From contig NZ_VCEI01000028.1 of assembly GCF_005860765.1 (NCBI RefSeq), forward strand, positions 434,001 to 498,000: a stretch of DNA of 64,000 nucleotides, in the 5' to 3' direction. Shown one piece after another: positions 53,295 to 61,589 of this stretch (position 1 is its first letter; every line of letters begins with the position of its first letter). The notes beneath the pieces are model-generated. The model saw only the letters and a program-made list of their open reading frames with translations, did no database searches and was not told the origin of the DNA. The stretch is from Dyadobacter sediminis. Lineage in GTDB: Bacteria > Bacteroidota > Bacteroidia > Cytophagales > Spirosomataceae. The translations under genes and the position numbers were made by a program.

Positions 53295-55418
53295 ATGAGC
53301 AGCATTACAGAAAGCCAATACAAGTACGTGAGCTATTTATGGGATGATGAAAAAGCCGCTTTGCTCGGAGACGATCAGGTAGCCCTTTTGTTATACCGTT
53401 CCAATTTATTAGGTGCTGACCTTCGCCTGACCAATTATGCAGGCGGAAATACCAGTTGCAAAACCATCGAGAAAGATCCTTTGACCGGCAATCCTGTTGA
53501 GGTAATGTGGATTAAAGGTTCCGGCGGAGACATCGGGACGCTCACAAGAAGCGGACTCGCCGGACTATATCAGGATCGTTTGCATAATCTGAAAAATATA
53601 TACAGAGGACTGGAATTTGAAGATGAAATGGTGGAGCTTTTTAACCATTGCATTTACGACCTCAAATCAAAAGCACCTTCCATTGATACGCCATTGCACG
53701 GCTTGCTGCCTTTCAAACATATTGATCATTTGCACCCGGATGCACTGATCGCCATTGCTGCTTCCAAAGAAGGAGAAGCTATTACCAAAGAACTCTTTAA
53801 CGGTGAACTTGCGTGGGTTCCTTGGCAGCGTCCCGGCTTCGATCTTGGTTTAAAGCTTGAAAAAGCATTGGCCGACAATCCGGGCATTCGCGGGATCGTA
53901 CTGGGCGGCCACGGACTTTTCACATGGGGCGACACGGCTTATGAATCGTATATCAATACGCTGGATACCATCGAAAAGGCATCGGCATACCTGCATGAAA
54001 ACTTTGGCAAAAACCGTCCGGTTTTCGGCGGACAGCGTCTGGAAAACGAATCTCAAAGCCGCCGTTCGGAAATCGCCGGAAAACTGGCGCCTTACCTGCG
54101 CGGACTGGCTTCCGAGCAGCAGGCCATGATCGGACATTTCACCGATGATGAAAGAGTGCTTGAATTCATTGGTAGCAATGATCTGGATAAACTGGCTCCG
54201 CTCGGAACAAGTTGCCCGGACCATTTTCTCCGTACCAAAATACGTCCGCTCGTTCTGGACATGCCGTTTGAAAAACTGGAACTGACTGATCAGGAAATTC
54301 TGGATCATATCCGCCCACAGTTCGAAGCCTATCGACTGGATTATCAGGCCTATTACGATCGCTGCAAGCATGACAACAGTCCGGCAGTGCGCGACCGCAA
54401 TCCGGTTATTATATTATTGCCGGGCGTGGGCATGTTCTCTTTTGCCAAAGACAAGCAAACTGCCCGTGTTGCGGCCGAATTTTATACCAACGCCATTAAC
54501 GTAATGAAAGGCGCAGAAGCGATTTCTTCGTACGTTTCCCTTCCGGAACAGGAAGCTTTTGACATTGAATACTGGCTGCTGGAAGAAGCAAAACTGCAGC
54601 GTATGCCAAAGGAAAAATCAGTTTCGCGTAAAGTCGCTTTTGTTACCGGCGGTTCAGGCGGGATCGGAAAAGCCATTGCACAAAAACTGTTGCAGGAAGG
54701 CGCTTGCGTGGTTATTTCCGATATTGATGAAAAAGCACTGGCTGAAACAAAAGCGGAATTTGACGGAAAATTCGGCAAGGATTTTTCAGATACGACCATA
54801 GCCAACGTACTCGAAGTGGACCAGATCAAGGCTGCGCTGCATGCCACCAAACTGAAATACGGCGGTGTGGATATTATCGTAAACTGTGCGGGTTTGTCTA
54901 TTTCAAAACCATTGGCAGAAACAACAATCAAAGACTGGGATATTTTACAGGATGTGCTGGTAAAAGGCCAGTTCCTTGTTTCGCAGGAAGCCGTTGCCAT
55001 TATGCGCCAGCAGGGACTTGGCGGCGATATCATCAATATTGCAAGCAAAAACGGTATTGTTTCAGGCCCGAACAACGTGGCCTACGGAACGGCCAAAGCC
55101 GCGCAGCAGCATATGTCGCGCTTGCTGGCCGCTGAACTTGGAGCAGACAGAATCCGCGTAAATGTCGTTAACCCGGATGCGGTTATTTCCGGAAGTAAAA
55201 TCTGGGAAAGCGGTTGGGCTGCGGGCCGGGCCAAAGCATACGGTATCAAAATTGAAGAACTGCCTGCTTATTATGCCAAAAGAACGGTTTTGAATGCGGA
55301 GATCCATACCGAGGATATTGCAAACGGCGTATACATTTTTGTAAGCGGCCTGCTAAGCAAAAGCACCGGAAACGTAATCAATGTGGATGGAGGCGTTCCG
55401 GCGGCATTTCTGAGATAA
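53295..55418 (+). CDS. Bifunctional rhamnulose-1-phosphate aldolase / lactaldehyde dehydrogenase-type SDR
   Basis: 707 residues joining two catabolic domains. The N-terminal 400 residues are a class II aldolase/adducin domain, with TNYAGGNTSCK, KGSGGDIGTL, HPDALIAI and GGHGLFTWGD, the zinc and phosphate sites. The C-terminal part is a short-chain dehydrogenase: NAD loop TGGSGGIG (451-458), NCAGLSIS, and catalytic Y597 and K601 in YGTAK. In related bacteria this fusion splits L-rhamnulose-1-phosphate and oxidises the L-lactaldehyde. It is followed by the rhamnose isomerase gene 50 bp downstream. No rhamnulokinase or permease is visible in the window. The 209-bp upstream region has an imperfect palindrome (53165-53185) that could be an operator. 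Confidence 0.92.
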   Translation: MSSITESQYKYVSYLWDDEKAALLGDDQVALLLYRSNLLGADLRLTNYAGGNTSCKTIEKDPLTGNPVEVMWIKGSGGDIGTLTRSGLAGLYQDRLHNLKNIYRGLEFEDEMVELFNHCIYDLKSKAPSIDTPLHGLLPFKHIDHLHPDALIAIAASKEGEAITKELFNGELAWVPWQRPGFDLGLKLEKALADNPGIRGIVLGGHGLFTWGDTAYESYINTLDTIEKASAYLHENFGKNRPVFGGQRLENESQSRRSEIAGKLAPYLRGLASEQQAMIGHFTDDERVLEFIGSNDLDKLAPLGTSCPDHFLRTKIRPLVLDMPFEKLELTDQEILDHIRPQFEAYRLDYQAYYDRCKHDNSPAVRDRNPVIILLPGVGMFSFAKDKQTARVAAEFYTNAINVMKGAEAISSYVSLPEQEAFDIEYWLLEEAKLQRMPKEKSVSRKVAFVTGGSGGIGKAIAQKLLQEGACVVISDIDEKALAETKAEFDGKFGKDFSDTTIANVLEVDQIKAALHATKLKYGGVDIIVNCAGLSISKPLAETTIKDWDILQDVLVKGQFLVSQEAVAIMRQQGLGGDIINIASKNGIVSGPNNVAYGTAKAAQQHMSRLLAAELGADRIRVNVVNPDAVISGSKIWESGWAAGRAKAYGIKIEELPAYYAKRTVLNAEIHTEDIANGVYIFVSGLLSKSTGNVINVDGGVPAAFLR

Positions 55419-55468
55419 ATTCCGGATCGGGCGAATGAATATTTTGCTTGCCTAAAAACCTGTTAATT

Positions 55469-56752
55469 ATGAAAATCGAGCAATATCAGATTGATCAGCA
55501 TAACGATAGCCTGCTGTCAAGACATAACCGCCAGTTGCTTTTTACCAATGAACAATTGGGCGAACAGGGCATTCATGCGCAGGAAGTTATTAATGAACTT
55601 GCGGCATTTCAGGTGGCTATTCCAAGCTGGGCGCTGGGCACCGGCGGAACCCGTTTCGGCAGGTTTTCCGGCGGCGGTGAACCGCGCTCGCTGGAAGAGA
55701 AAGTGGAAGATGTAGGTTTGCTGCATGCACTGAACCGTTCCAGCGGTTCTATTTCGCTGCATATTCCGTGGGATATTCCGGAGCAGGCAAATTCAATCAT
55801 CAGTCTTGCCAGTTCGCTGAACCTGAAATTTGATGCCGTTAATTCCAATACGTTTCAGGATCAGAAAAATCAGGAGCAATCTTACAAGTTCGGTTCCCTT
55901 TCACATGTGGATCCGAAAGTAAGAAAGCAGGCTGTTGAACATAATATTGAGGTCATCAAATACGGAAAAGATCTGGGTTCAAAAGCATTGTCGATCTGGC
56001 TTTCAGACGGTTCCTGCTTTCCGGGACAATCCAGCTTTGTGAAATCCTTTCAGTATACGCTGGAATCTCTTCAGGAAATTTATGCCGCACTGCCCGACGA
56101 CTGGAAAGTATTTGTAGAATACAAGGCTTATGAGCCGAATTTTTATTCCACCGTTATTCAGGATTGGGGAAGCTCCCTTTTGTTTTGCCAGAAACTGGGC
56201 CCGAAAGCGGATGTTTTGGTTGATCTTGGCCATCATTTACCCAATGCAAACATCGAGCAGATTGTAGCTACGCTGATGATGGAAGGACGTCTTGCGGGAT
56301 TTCATTTCAATGATTCAAAATACGGCGACGACGATCTTACCGTCGGAAGTATCCGGCCGTATATGTTGTTCCTGATCTTTGTGGAACTGGTGGACGGCAT
56401 GAAGCGCGCCGGAAAAGGAAGCGACGGCTATGCATGGATGATCGATGCGAGCCACAACGTAAAAGATCCGCTGGAAGATCTGCTGCAATCCGTAGAGGCT
56501 ATTTTGCTTGCCTATGCACAGGCGCTGATCGTAGACAGAAAAAAACTGGAACAAGCCCGGAATGAAAACGATGTGGTGCTTGCACAGCAAATCCTTCAGA
56601 ATGCATTCAGGACGGATGTACGTCCGCTTGTACGGGAATCCATGCGCATGAACGGCGGTTCCATTGATCCGATTGGCCTTTTCAGAAACCTGAACGTACG
56701 CTCGGAACTGATGAACGAACGAGGAAAACTCACGGTAGCAACCGGATTATAA
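55469..56752 (+). CDS. rhaI: L-rhamnose isomerase, RhaI type (TIM barrel)
   Basis: 427 residues from ATG 55469; a TTG at 55448 is less likely. It interconverts L-rhamnose and L-rhamnulose, the first step of catabolism. It belongs to the xylose-isomerase-like TIM-barrel family, with IPSWALGTGGTRFG near the start, SIWLSDGSCFPGQ, the metal ligand glutamate in VEYKAYEPNFYS, DLGHH, and the metal-binding FHFNDSKYGDDDL. The C-terminus MRMNGGSIDPIGLFR is family-typical. It is co-directional with the fused aldolase/dehydrogenase and ends at the hairpin 56793-56822, facing the GntR regulator. Confidence 0.92.
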   Translation: MKIEQYQIDQHNDSLLSRHNRQLLFTNEQLGEQGIHAQEVINELAAFQVAIPSWALGTGGTRFGRFSGGGEPRSLEEKVEDVGLLHALNRSSGSISLHIPWDIPEQANSIISLASSLNLKFDAVNSNTFQDQKNQEQSYKFGSLSHVDPKVRKQAVEHNIEVIKYGKDLGSKALSIWLSDGSCFPGQSSFVKSFQYTLESLQEIYAALPDDWKVFVEYKAYEPNFYSTVIQDWGSSLLFCQKLGPKADVLVDLGHHLPNANIEQIVATLMMEGRLAGFHFNDSKYGDDDLTVGSIRPYMLFLIFVELVDGMKRAGKGSDGYAWMIDASHNVKDPLEDLLQSVEAILLAYAQALIVDRKKLEQARNENDVVLAQQILQNAFRTDVRPLVRESMRMNGGSIDPIGLFRNLNVRSELMNERGKLTVATGL

Positions 56753-56792
56753 AACTTTGCATTAACAATTAATTCTATTAGGTCTGATTTCG

Positions 56793-56822
56793 ATCGCTTT
56801 AAACAACTTTGTTTAAAGCGAT
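56793..56822 (+). terminator. Intrinsic terminator of the rhamnose operon
   Basis: A perfect 12-bp stem (ATCGCTTTAAAC / GTTTAAAGCGAT) with a 6-base loop is followed by TTTCTTTTT on the plus strand, 40 bases after the rhaI stop. It overlaps the last codons of the convergent GntR gene. Confidence 0.8.
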
Positions 56823-57832
56823 TTTCTTTTTATCAGCGTAAAGGGATTCTTGATAATGGCGCGGCGGTTTTCCTTAATGAGTTCGGCAGCCGTTTTTCCC
56901 ATTTGCTCGTGATCGGTCGAAATTGTGGTGATTCCGTCCAGCAGGATTTCTTTCAGCGGTGTTTCATTATAAGAAATAATGCCGATGTCCTTGCCGATCG
57001 AAAGCTGCTGTTCACGGCATTTTTTAATCAGGTTAACCAGATCATTATCTTCAATAACGACATAGGCCGTATCCGTTACCGCCATACTGTTTTCATGAAA
57101 ATCGTAGATAATCTCATGCTGCAGTTCATGCTGGATGCAGAAAATGCGGAAACCTTTGATGATTTCTTTCGGATACGGAATCAGTGTCGGAAATATGAGA
57201 ATAAGCTTTTTATAGCCTTTGATCAGATCCAGCGCTTCGTTCAGCGCGTGAACAATGTCTTTTTCAAAATTCTGAAAAACGGAAGAATGTTTCTTGCTGT
57301 TCAGCTCAATATCCTTGTCGAGCAGGATCAGTTTTTCGGAAGGAATCATTTTCAGCGTTTCAATGGCTTCTTCGGCCTTTTCATAAAAGTGAGGCATAAT
57401 CACGTAATAGTCGTACTCGCCGATACTGTTTTTGATCAGGTTTTTAAAGATATTGACATTGGAATGATGAATATGCAAATCAACATTCACGTTTCTTCCG
57501 ATGTTTTCTACAAATGCGTTGTAAATCTGTTTTTTGTAATTACTTATTTTATTGAATACCAGAAGAATTCGCAGGGAAGTTTCAATATCGATCCGATTGA
57601 TAAAATAGCCTTTTCCACGAACCGAAATCAGCACGCCGTCTTTGATCAGATGTTTGTACGCCTTTTCCACCGTATCCCGCGATAACAGATATTCTTCGCT
57701 CAGCTGGTTTATGGAAGGGATTTTATCGCCTCTTTTCAGCTTTCCCTTACTGATCGCCTGCAAAAGCGATTTGATGATCTGCATGTATTTCGGGGCACTT
57801 TCCTTGAATTCAATGTCAAATTGTATTTCCAT
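56813..57832 (-). CDS. GntR-family transcriptional regulator with sugar-binding domain
   Basis: 339 residues. The N-terminal winged HTH (about 14-78) has the GntR pattern KYMQIIKSLLQAI, LKRGDKIPSINQLSEEY, SRDTVEKAYKHLIKDGVL and RGKGYFI. The rest is a LacI-type periplasmic-binding-like effector domain ending with ITTISTDHEQMGKTAAELI, where LacI relatives have similar sequence. Regulators of this build (AraR-like) respond to sugars in Bacteroidota. Its convergent place beside the two rhamnose genes suggests it controls them, with rhamnose or a derivative as effector; this is inference. The start is ATG 57832. Confidence 0.85.
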   Translation of the reverse strand: MEIQFDIEFKESAPKYMQIIKSLLQAISKGKLKRGDKIPSINQLSEEYLLSRDTVEKAYKHLIKDGVLISVRGKGYFINRIDIETSLRILLVFNKISNYKKQIYNAFVENIGRNVNVDLHIHHSNVNIFKNLIKNSIGEYDYYVIMPHFYEKAEEAIETLKMIPSEKLILLDKDIELNSKKHSSVFQNFEKDIVHALNEALDLIKGYKKLILIFPTLIPYPKEIIKGFRIFCIQHELQHEIIYDFHENSMAVTDTAYVVIEDNDLVNLIKKCREQQLSIGKDIGIISYNETPLKEILLDGITTISTDHEQMGKTAAELIKENRRAIIKNPFTLIKRKSL

Positions 57833-57920
57833 TAATAAAAGCGGGTTAGGGTTCAGGCCATAATAGTTCAGAAATTACAGGACAGCAAGCTTTGAAAACG
57901 GCAACTGCATTCCATATGAA

Positions 57921-57967
57921 CAAAACAATCCGTTGAGAATAACTACTATTCCCAACGGATTGTTTTG
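57921..57967. terminator. Bidirectional hairpin terminator after the DUF6600 gene
   Basis: CAAAACAATCCGTTG at 57921-57935 pairs with CAACGGATTGTTTTG at 57953-57967; GAAT/ATTC extends the stem inside. It lies just past the DUF6600 stop at 57984 on the minus strand and upstream of the GntR gene, so it isolates the two. Confidence 0.7.
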
Positions 57968-57983
57968 TTATAAAATCACTGTA

Positions 57984-59252
57984 TTATCTTGGTGACCGGC
58001 TGCTTCTTTCAGTAGCTCCGCCGGAACTTCTGCCCGGATTGTCGTTGCCGGATCGGTTGTTTGGTACACTGATTCTTGATTCCGAGGAACCTCTTTCCGA
58101 CCGGTTTGAACGCGGTGAAGGCATATTGTCCGGCATTCTTTCCTGGCTGCGGTTGGCAGGCTCGGCAGAACGGCCGGATCGGTTGCTTCGTTCGGAGCCG
58201 TACGACGGAACGCTTTGTTCTCTCGAAGGAAAAGATGAACGCGGGGCTTCATAGCCACGGTTGCTTCTGTTTTCCGAAGGATACGCCGGTTCTGCCGTTC
58301 TTCCGCGGTTGTAATCATTGTTATTTCTTTCGTCGGAGTTGCCGTAGCGCGTTGCAGGCGCATTGTCTCTTCTGCTGTTATTGGTGCTTCCGTTAATGCC
58401 TCCGTTTCCCGATTGGTCATCCCGGTTTCCGTTGTACGGATTGTAATTGCCATTTCCACGGCTGCCGCCGGCATCAATAGTGGAATTACGATTAGTATAG
58501 CCGTTGTTTCTGCTGTTGCCCGAAGGTTCATAGCGGTCGTTGCCGCGGCTGTTACCGGCTACTATGACACGTCCGCGTCCGCTCGGGCTGGCATCAATCG
58601 TACGCACCGGAACTTCTCTTCTTGTTACCCTTTCGATTTCATCACGTCTGGGGCCATAAACATACGTTCTGTTATTGTTCTCATAATAATTATTGATGAT
58701 AACCGTCTGGTTGTAATAATGCGATACGCGGTTACGCGGTGCGCAGTAATTGTACCAGCGCGGACTTGTTATGTAACGCTGCGGAATGAAAACCCACCAG
58801 AATGACGGAATATTGACGGAAACATTGAAATTCATGCCGGGACCAAGCGGTGCCCAGCCATAGTATCCGCCTCCCGAACGCCAGTTGACCCACGCCGGGC
58901 CCCATTCATAATCCGGAATCCAGAACCAGCCAACGTAATCGTCAAAAGACCAGCGTCCGTAATGGAAAGGTGCCCAGCCCCAGTCGTAATCCGAAACCCA
59001 CGTATTGCCGTATTCGGTAACTTCCCAGTATCCCTGGGTAGAATAAGGCTGAAAGCCCCGGGGCACGTCAGGAATCCATACGGAACCGTATTGCGGATTG
59101 CGGGTCCATCTTCCGTACGGCGACAATTCATCATAGAAAGTCTGAAAGGAAATCCTGAATCCGGGTTGAGCCTGAACCTGGTCCGGAACTGAAATACCGG
59201 CAAGCATTAACAGGAATAAGCCGAAAATCCGAAGTGAACGCATGCTGTTCAT
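57984..59252 (-). CDS. Secreted DUF6600 protein with long Asn/Arg/Ser/Gly-rich tail
   Basis: About 422 residues from ATG 59252 (ATG 59243 also possible; 59291 adds a non-signal start). The signal peptide MRSLRIFGLFLLMLAG leads to cleavage near VQAQP. The next 130 residues are a tryptophan- and tyrosine-rich DUF6600 domain with the repeated pattern YGRW, GYWEVTEYGNTWVSDYDWGWAPFHYGRW, WFWIPDYEWGPAW and GGYYGWAPLGPG. After a short conserved stretch the C-terminal 230 residues are low in complexity (N, R, S, G, E, P) with no hydrophobic segment and are probably disordered and basic. Function unknown; it is likely periplasmic or surface-exposed. The name comes from the WxPxxYG-type repeats. Confidence 0.82.
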   Translation of the reverse strand: MNSMRSLRIFGLFLLMLAGISVPDQVQAQPGFRISFQTFYDELSPYGRWTRNPQYGSVWIPDVPRGFQPYSTQGYWEVTEYGNTWVSDYDWGWAPFHYGRWSFDDYVGWFWIPDYEWGPAWVNWRSGGGYYGWAPLGPGMNFNVSVNIPSFWWVFIPQRYITSPRWYNYCAPRNRVSHYYNQTVIINNYYENNNRTYVYGPRRDEIERVTRREVPVRTIDASPSGRGRVIVAGNSRGNDRYEPSGNSRNNGYTNRNSTIDAGGSRGNGNYNPYNGNRDDQSGNGGINGSTNNSRRDNAPATRYGNSDERNNNDYNRGRTAEPAYPSENRSNRGYEAPRSSFPSREQSVPSYGSERSNRSGRSAEPANRSQERMPDNMPSPRSNRSERGSSESRISVPNNRSGNDNPGRSSGGATERSSRSPR

Positions 59253-59552
59253 GGCTATATGGATTAATTGTTTTCTGTTTATTAAAATCATTTGTTTGAC
59301 ATTCTTTTTTGCAATTGGTTTAACGACATTTACAAGATGCTTGAAAACCGGATTTGGTTGTTTACAAATGAATGAATCGTATTAAAATCACAAATAAAAT
59401 AATTTATAGCGTAAGTTATTGATAATTAACTTTATGCGTTCTGCCTTTTTATTAGATACGATGTTGGTTTCCGTCAATTTGCAGGTCCGGCTTGCATAAG
59501 GTTCCTTTTTCCAGACAAAGCATTAACAAGCGTTAACAATATTTGCATACAA
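59253..59552. other. Divergent intergenic region between DUF6600 gene and arfB
   Basis: 300 bp, AT-rich, without a reading frame of note. It must hold promoters for both divergent genes. A TGTTTACAAATG segment and several TTTG stretches exist, but none forms a convincing pair with a TAnnTTTG element. Confidence 0.4.
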
Positions 59553-59960
59553 ATGATAAATCCTGAAATACTGCACACTGAACTTGTTTTTCAGACGGCC
59601 CGGAGCGGTGGCAAAGGCGGACAGAACGTGAATAAAGTCGAATCAAAAGTGGAGTTGCGGTTTGATGTTCAAAATTCCCAGCTGTTGAGTGAAGAACAGA
59701 AGCAAACGCTTTATGAAAAATTAGCAACCAGACTGACGAATGCAAAAGTGCTCGTTTTATATCATCAGACCGAAAGGTCGCAGCTGGCCAATAAAGACAA
59801 GGTTGTTGAAAAATTCGATAACCTCATCCGGAAAGCGTTCTTTCAGGAAAAAAGCCGAACGCCTTCCAGACCGACGTTTGCCTCAAAACTGAAAAGACTG
59901 CAGACCAAGCAGCACAATGCAGCGATCAAATCCATGCGCAGAAAAACTTTTGAAGAATAA
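59553..59960 (+). CDS. arfB: Alternative ribosome-rescue factor ArfB (peptidyl-tRNA hydrolase)
   Basis: 135 residues, the usual ArfB (YaeJ) size. The catalytic loop RSGGKGGQNVNKVESKV carries GGQ at 22-24, which hydrolyses peptidyl-tRNA on stalled ribosomes. The C-terminal tail (LKRLQTKQHNAAIKSMRRK) is basic and would lie in the empty mRNA channel. There is no codon-recognition domain, so it is not RF1/RF2. The start is ATG 59553. The MFS gene follows 33 bp later on the same strand. Confidence 0.93.
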   Translation: MINPEILHTELVFQTARSGGKGGQNVNKVESKVELRFDVQNSQLLSEEQKQTLYEKLATRLTNAKVLVLYHQTERSQLANKDKVVEKFDNLIRKAFFQEKSRTPSRPTFASKLKRLQTKQHNAAIKSMRRKTFEE

Positions 59961-59993
59961 ACTTGTCAAATCTGTAATCATTTCCTCCGCCTC

Positions 59994-61235
59994 ATGTCTT
60001 CTGATATTGCTGCCCGGCCCAAAATAAGTGCTGTACTTACCCTTCCTGTTATCGTTGCATCGCTGGGTTATTTTGTTGACGTTTATGATCTTCTGCTTTT
60101 CAACATTGTTCGCGTTCCCAGTCTGAAAGACCTTGGGTTATCGGAAGCCGAAATTTCCAGAATAGGAGCGGAGATTTACAACTGGCAGCAGGCCGGGCTG
60201 CTGATCGGCGGATTTATGTGGGGCATACTGGGCGACAGGCTTGGCAGAAGGTCGGTGCTTTTCGGCTCCATCCTTACTTATTCACTGGCCAATATTGCAT
60301 GCGGTTTTACAAATAATGTGGAAGTTTATTCCATACTGCGATTCATTGCCGGGCTTGGACTGGCCGGGGAACTGGGTGCGGGCATAACATTAATTGCCGA
60401 GATCTTACCCAAAGAACTCAGAGGATATGGCACTTCCGTTGTGGCAAGCGTCGGACTGGCCGGAGCCATTGCAGCATTTTTTGCGGTTAAACTCACCGAC
60501 TGGCGCGTTGCCTATTTCATTGGCGGAGGCATGGGCGTCATTTTACTGATATTACGGATTAATGTGCTGGAATCAATCATTTTTAATAAAAGTCTGGAAA
60601 AAAGAGAAAAAGAATCGGTTCCGTGGTGGACTTTGTTTACCAATTTTTCAAGGTTGGTTCGATACCTGCGCTGCATGGGAATCGGGTTGCCGACTTACAT
60701 AGTCATCGGGATTTATGCGACTTTCGGCAATGAGTTTGCAAAAGCCCTGAACATTCCCGGCGAAGTGCAGGCGGGAACATGCGTTCTTTATACTTATATC
60801 GGCATTGTTACAGGTGATTTTTTCAGCGGGATTCTGAGTCAGTGGCTTCGTTCACGTAAAAAGGCCATTCTGCTGATGATGGCCATGACTTTCAGCGGCG
60901 TACTCTGGCTTATCTATGGCGGAATAAATTCTGAATCAACACTCTACATTTGCTATGCCTGGCTCGGGTTTTCAATCGGTTACATTGCCATGTTCCTGAC
61001 GACGACAGCCGAGCAGTTCGGGACCAATCTGAGAGCAACCGTAACTACTTCTGTTGCCAATAATGTAAGGGCCACGGTGTTGCTTACGCTTCCGCTATTT
61101 CAATTTCTGAAACCGGAACAAGGTGTACTGAATGCGGGTGCAATCGTCGGGGCGATCTGCTTTTTGCTTGCATTGCTGTCGCTCTGGAAAATGGAAGAAA
61201 CGTACGGGAAGGATCTTGATTACGAAGAAGTATAA
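59994..61235 (+). CDS. MFS transporter (sugar/organic-acid porter type)
   Basis: 413 residues, about 12 helices. It begins with PVIVASLGYFVDVYDLLLF, in which an Asp-x-Tyr-Asp pair in helix 1 recalls the aromatic-acid/metabolite-H+ symporter group. The loop GDRLGRRSVLFGS between helices 2 and 3 is the MFS signature, and ELRGYGTSVVAS lies after helix 5. The substrate cannot be predicted. It lies 33 bp after arfB. The stop overlaps the bidirectional terminator at 61234-61266. Confidence 0.83.
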   Translation: MSSDIAARPKISAVLTLPVIVASLGYFVDVYDLLLFNIVRVPSLKDLGLSEAEISRIGAEIYNWQQAGLLIGGFMWGILGDRLGRRSVLFGSILTYSLANIACGFTNNVEVYSILRFIAGLGLAGELGAGITLIAEILPKELRGYGTSVVASVGLAGAIAAFFAVKLTDWRVAYFIGGGMGVILLILRINVLESIIFNKSLEKREKESVPWWTLFTNFSRLVRYLRCMGIGLPTYIVIGIYATFGNEFAKALNIPGEVQAGTCVLYTYIGIVTGDFFSGILSQWLRSRKKAILLMMAMTFSGVLWLIYGGINSESTLYICYAWLGFSIGYIAMFLTTTAEQFGTNLRATVTTSVANNVRATVLLTLPLFQFLKPEQGVLNAGAIVGAICFLLALLSLWKMEETYGKDLDYEEV

Positions 61236-61266
61236 AAAGAAGCGGAAACGTCTTCAGCTTCTTTTT
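61234..61266. terminator. Bidirectional terminator between convergent genes
   Basis: AAAAAGAAGC at 61234-61243 pairs with GCTTCTTTTT at 61257-61266 around a 13-base loop. It overlaps the MFS stop codon on one side and the last codons of the minus-strand gene at 61254 on the other. Confidence 0.8.
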
Positions 61267-61589
61267 ACAAGGATCTTGTCCGGAGTTGGATATTCGATCA
61301 GCTTTGTGAAATCAATTTTCCAGAAATCCAGATCAAGCAACCGGCCTTTATCGTCTTTGGTTAAAGTAATCACAACCGGCGTTCCGTCCGCATCCACATA
61401 TTCTACCTGAATCAGATCGCCGTCATAAGCCGATGTGTCGCCGCCAAGACTGATACTGCCCATTTTGCCGCCTTCGTATTCATCTACTTGTGTACTAAAA
61501 GGGTATTTTTCAGGATCAAGATTCAGTAATTTCAGCAAGTACTGGATCAGTTCAATTTCATTCTGCCTGATTGGTCGGATGTTATTCAT
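61254..61589 (-). CDS. Small conserved hypothetical protein (DUF6984-like)
   Basis: 111 residues, acidic and soluble, no signal. It starts NNIRPIRQNEIELIQYLLKLL, which recalls DUF6984 proteins (R-P-I-R-x-x-E with an amphipathic helix), then has MGSISLGGDTSAYDGDLIQVEYVDADGTPVVITLTKDDKGRLLDLDFW-type strands, a compact alpha/beta fold. Function unknown. ATG 61589 overlaps the end of the upstream membrane protein gene by 8 bp, so the two are translationally coupled and may work together. Confidence 0.6.
   Translation of the reverse strand: MNNIRPIRQNEIELIQYLLKLLNLDPEKYPFSTQVDEYEGGKMGSISLGGDTSAYDGDLIQVEYVDADGTPVVITLTKDDKGRLLDLDFWKIDFTKLIEYPTPDKILVKRS

Noticed and set aside
56903-57685. 260-codon plus-strand frame
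   Set aside because: Antisense to the GntR regulator, Phe/Asn/Ile-rich, no recognisable motif; the regulator is certain from its HTH and effector domains.
57968-58531. 187-codon minus-strand frame in another phase
   Set aside because: Out-of-frame reading of the low-complexity tail of the DUF6600 gene; gives a Thr/Glu/Arg repeat artefact.
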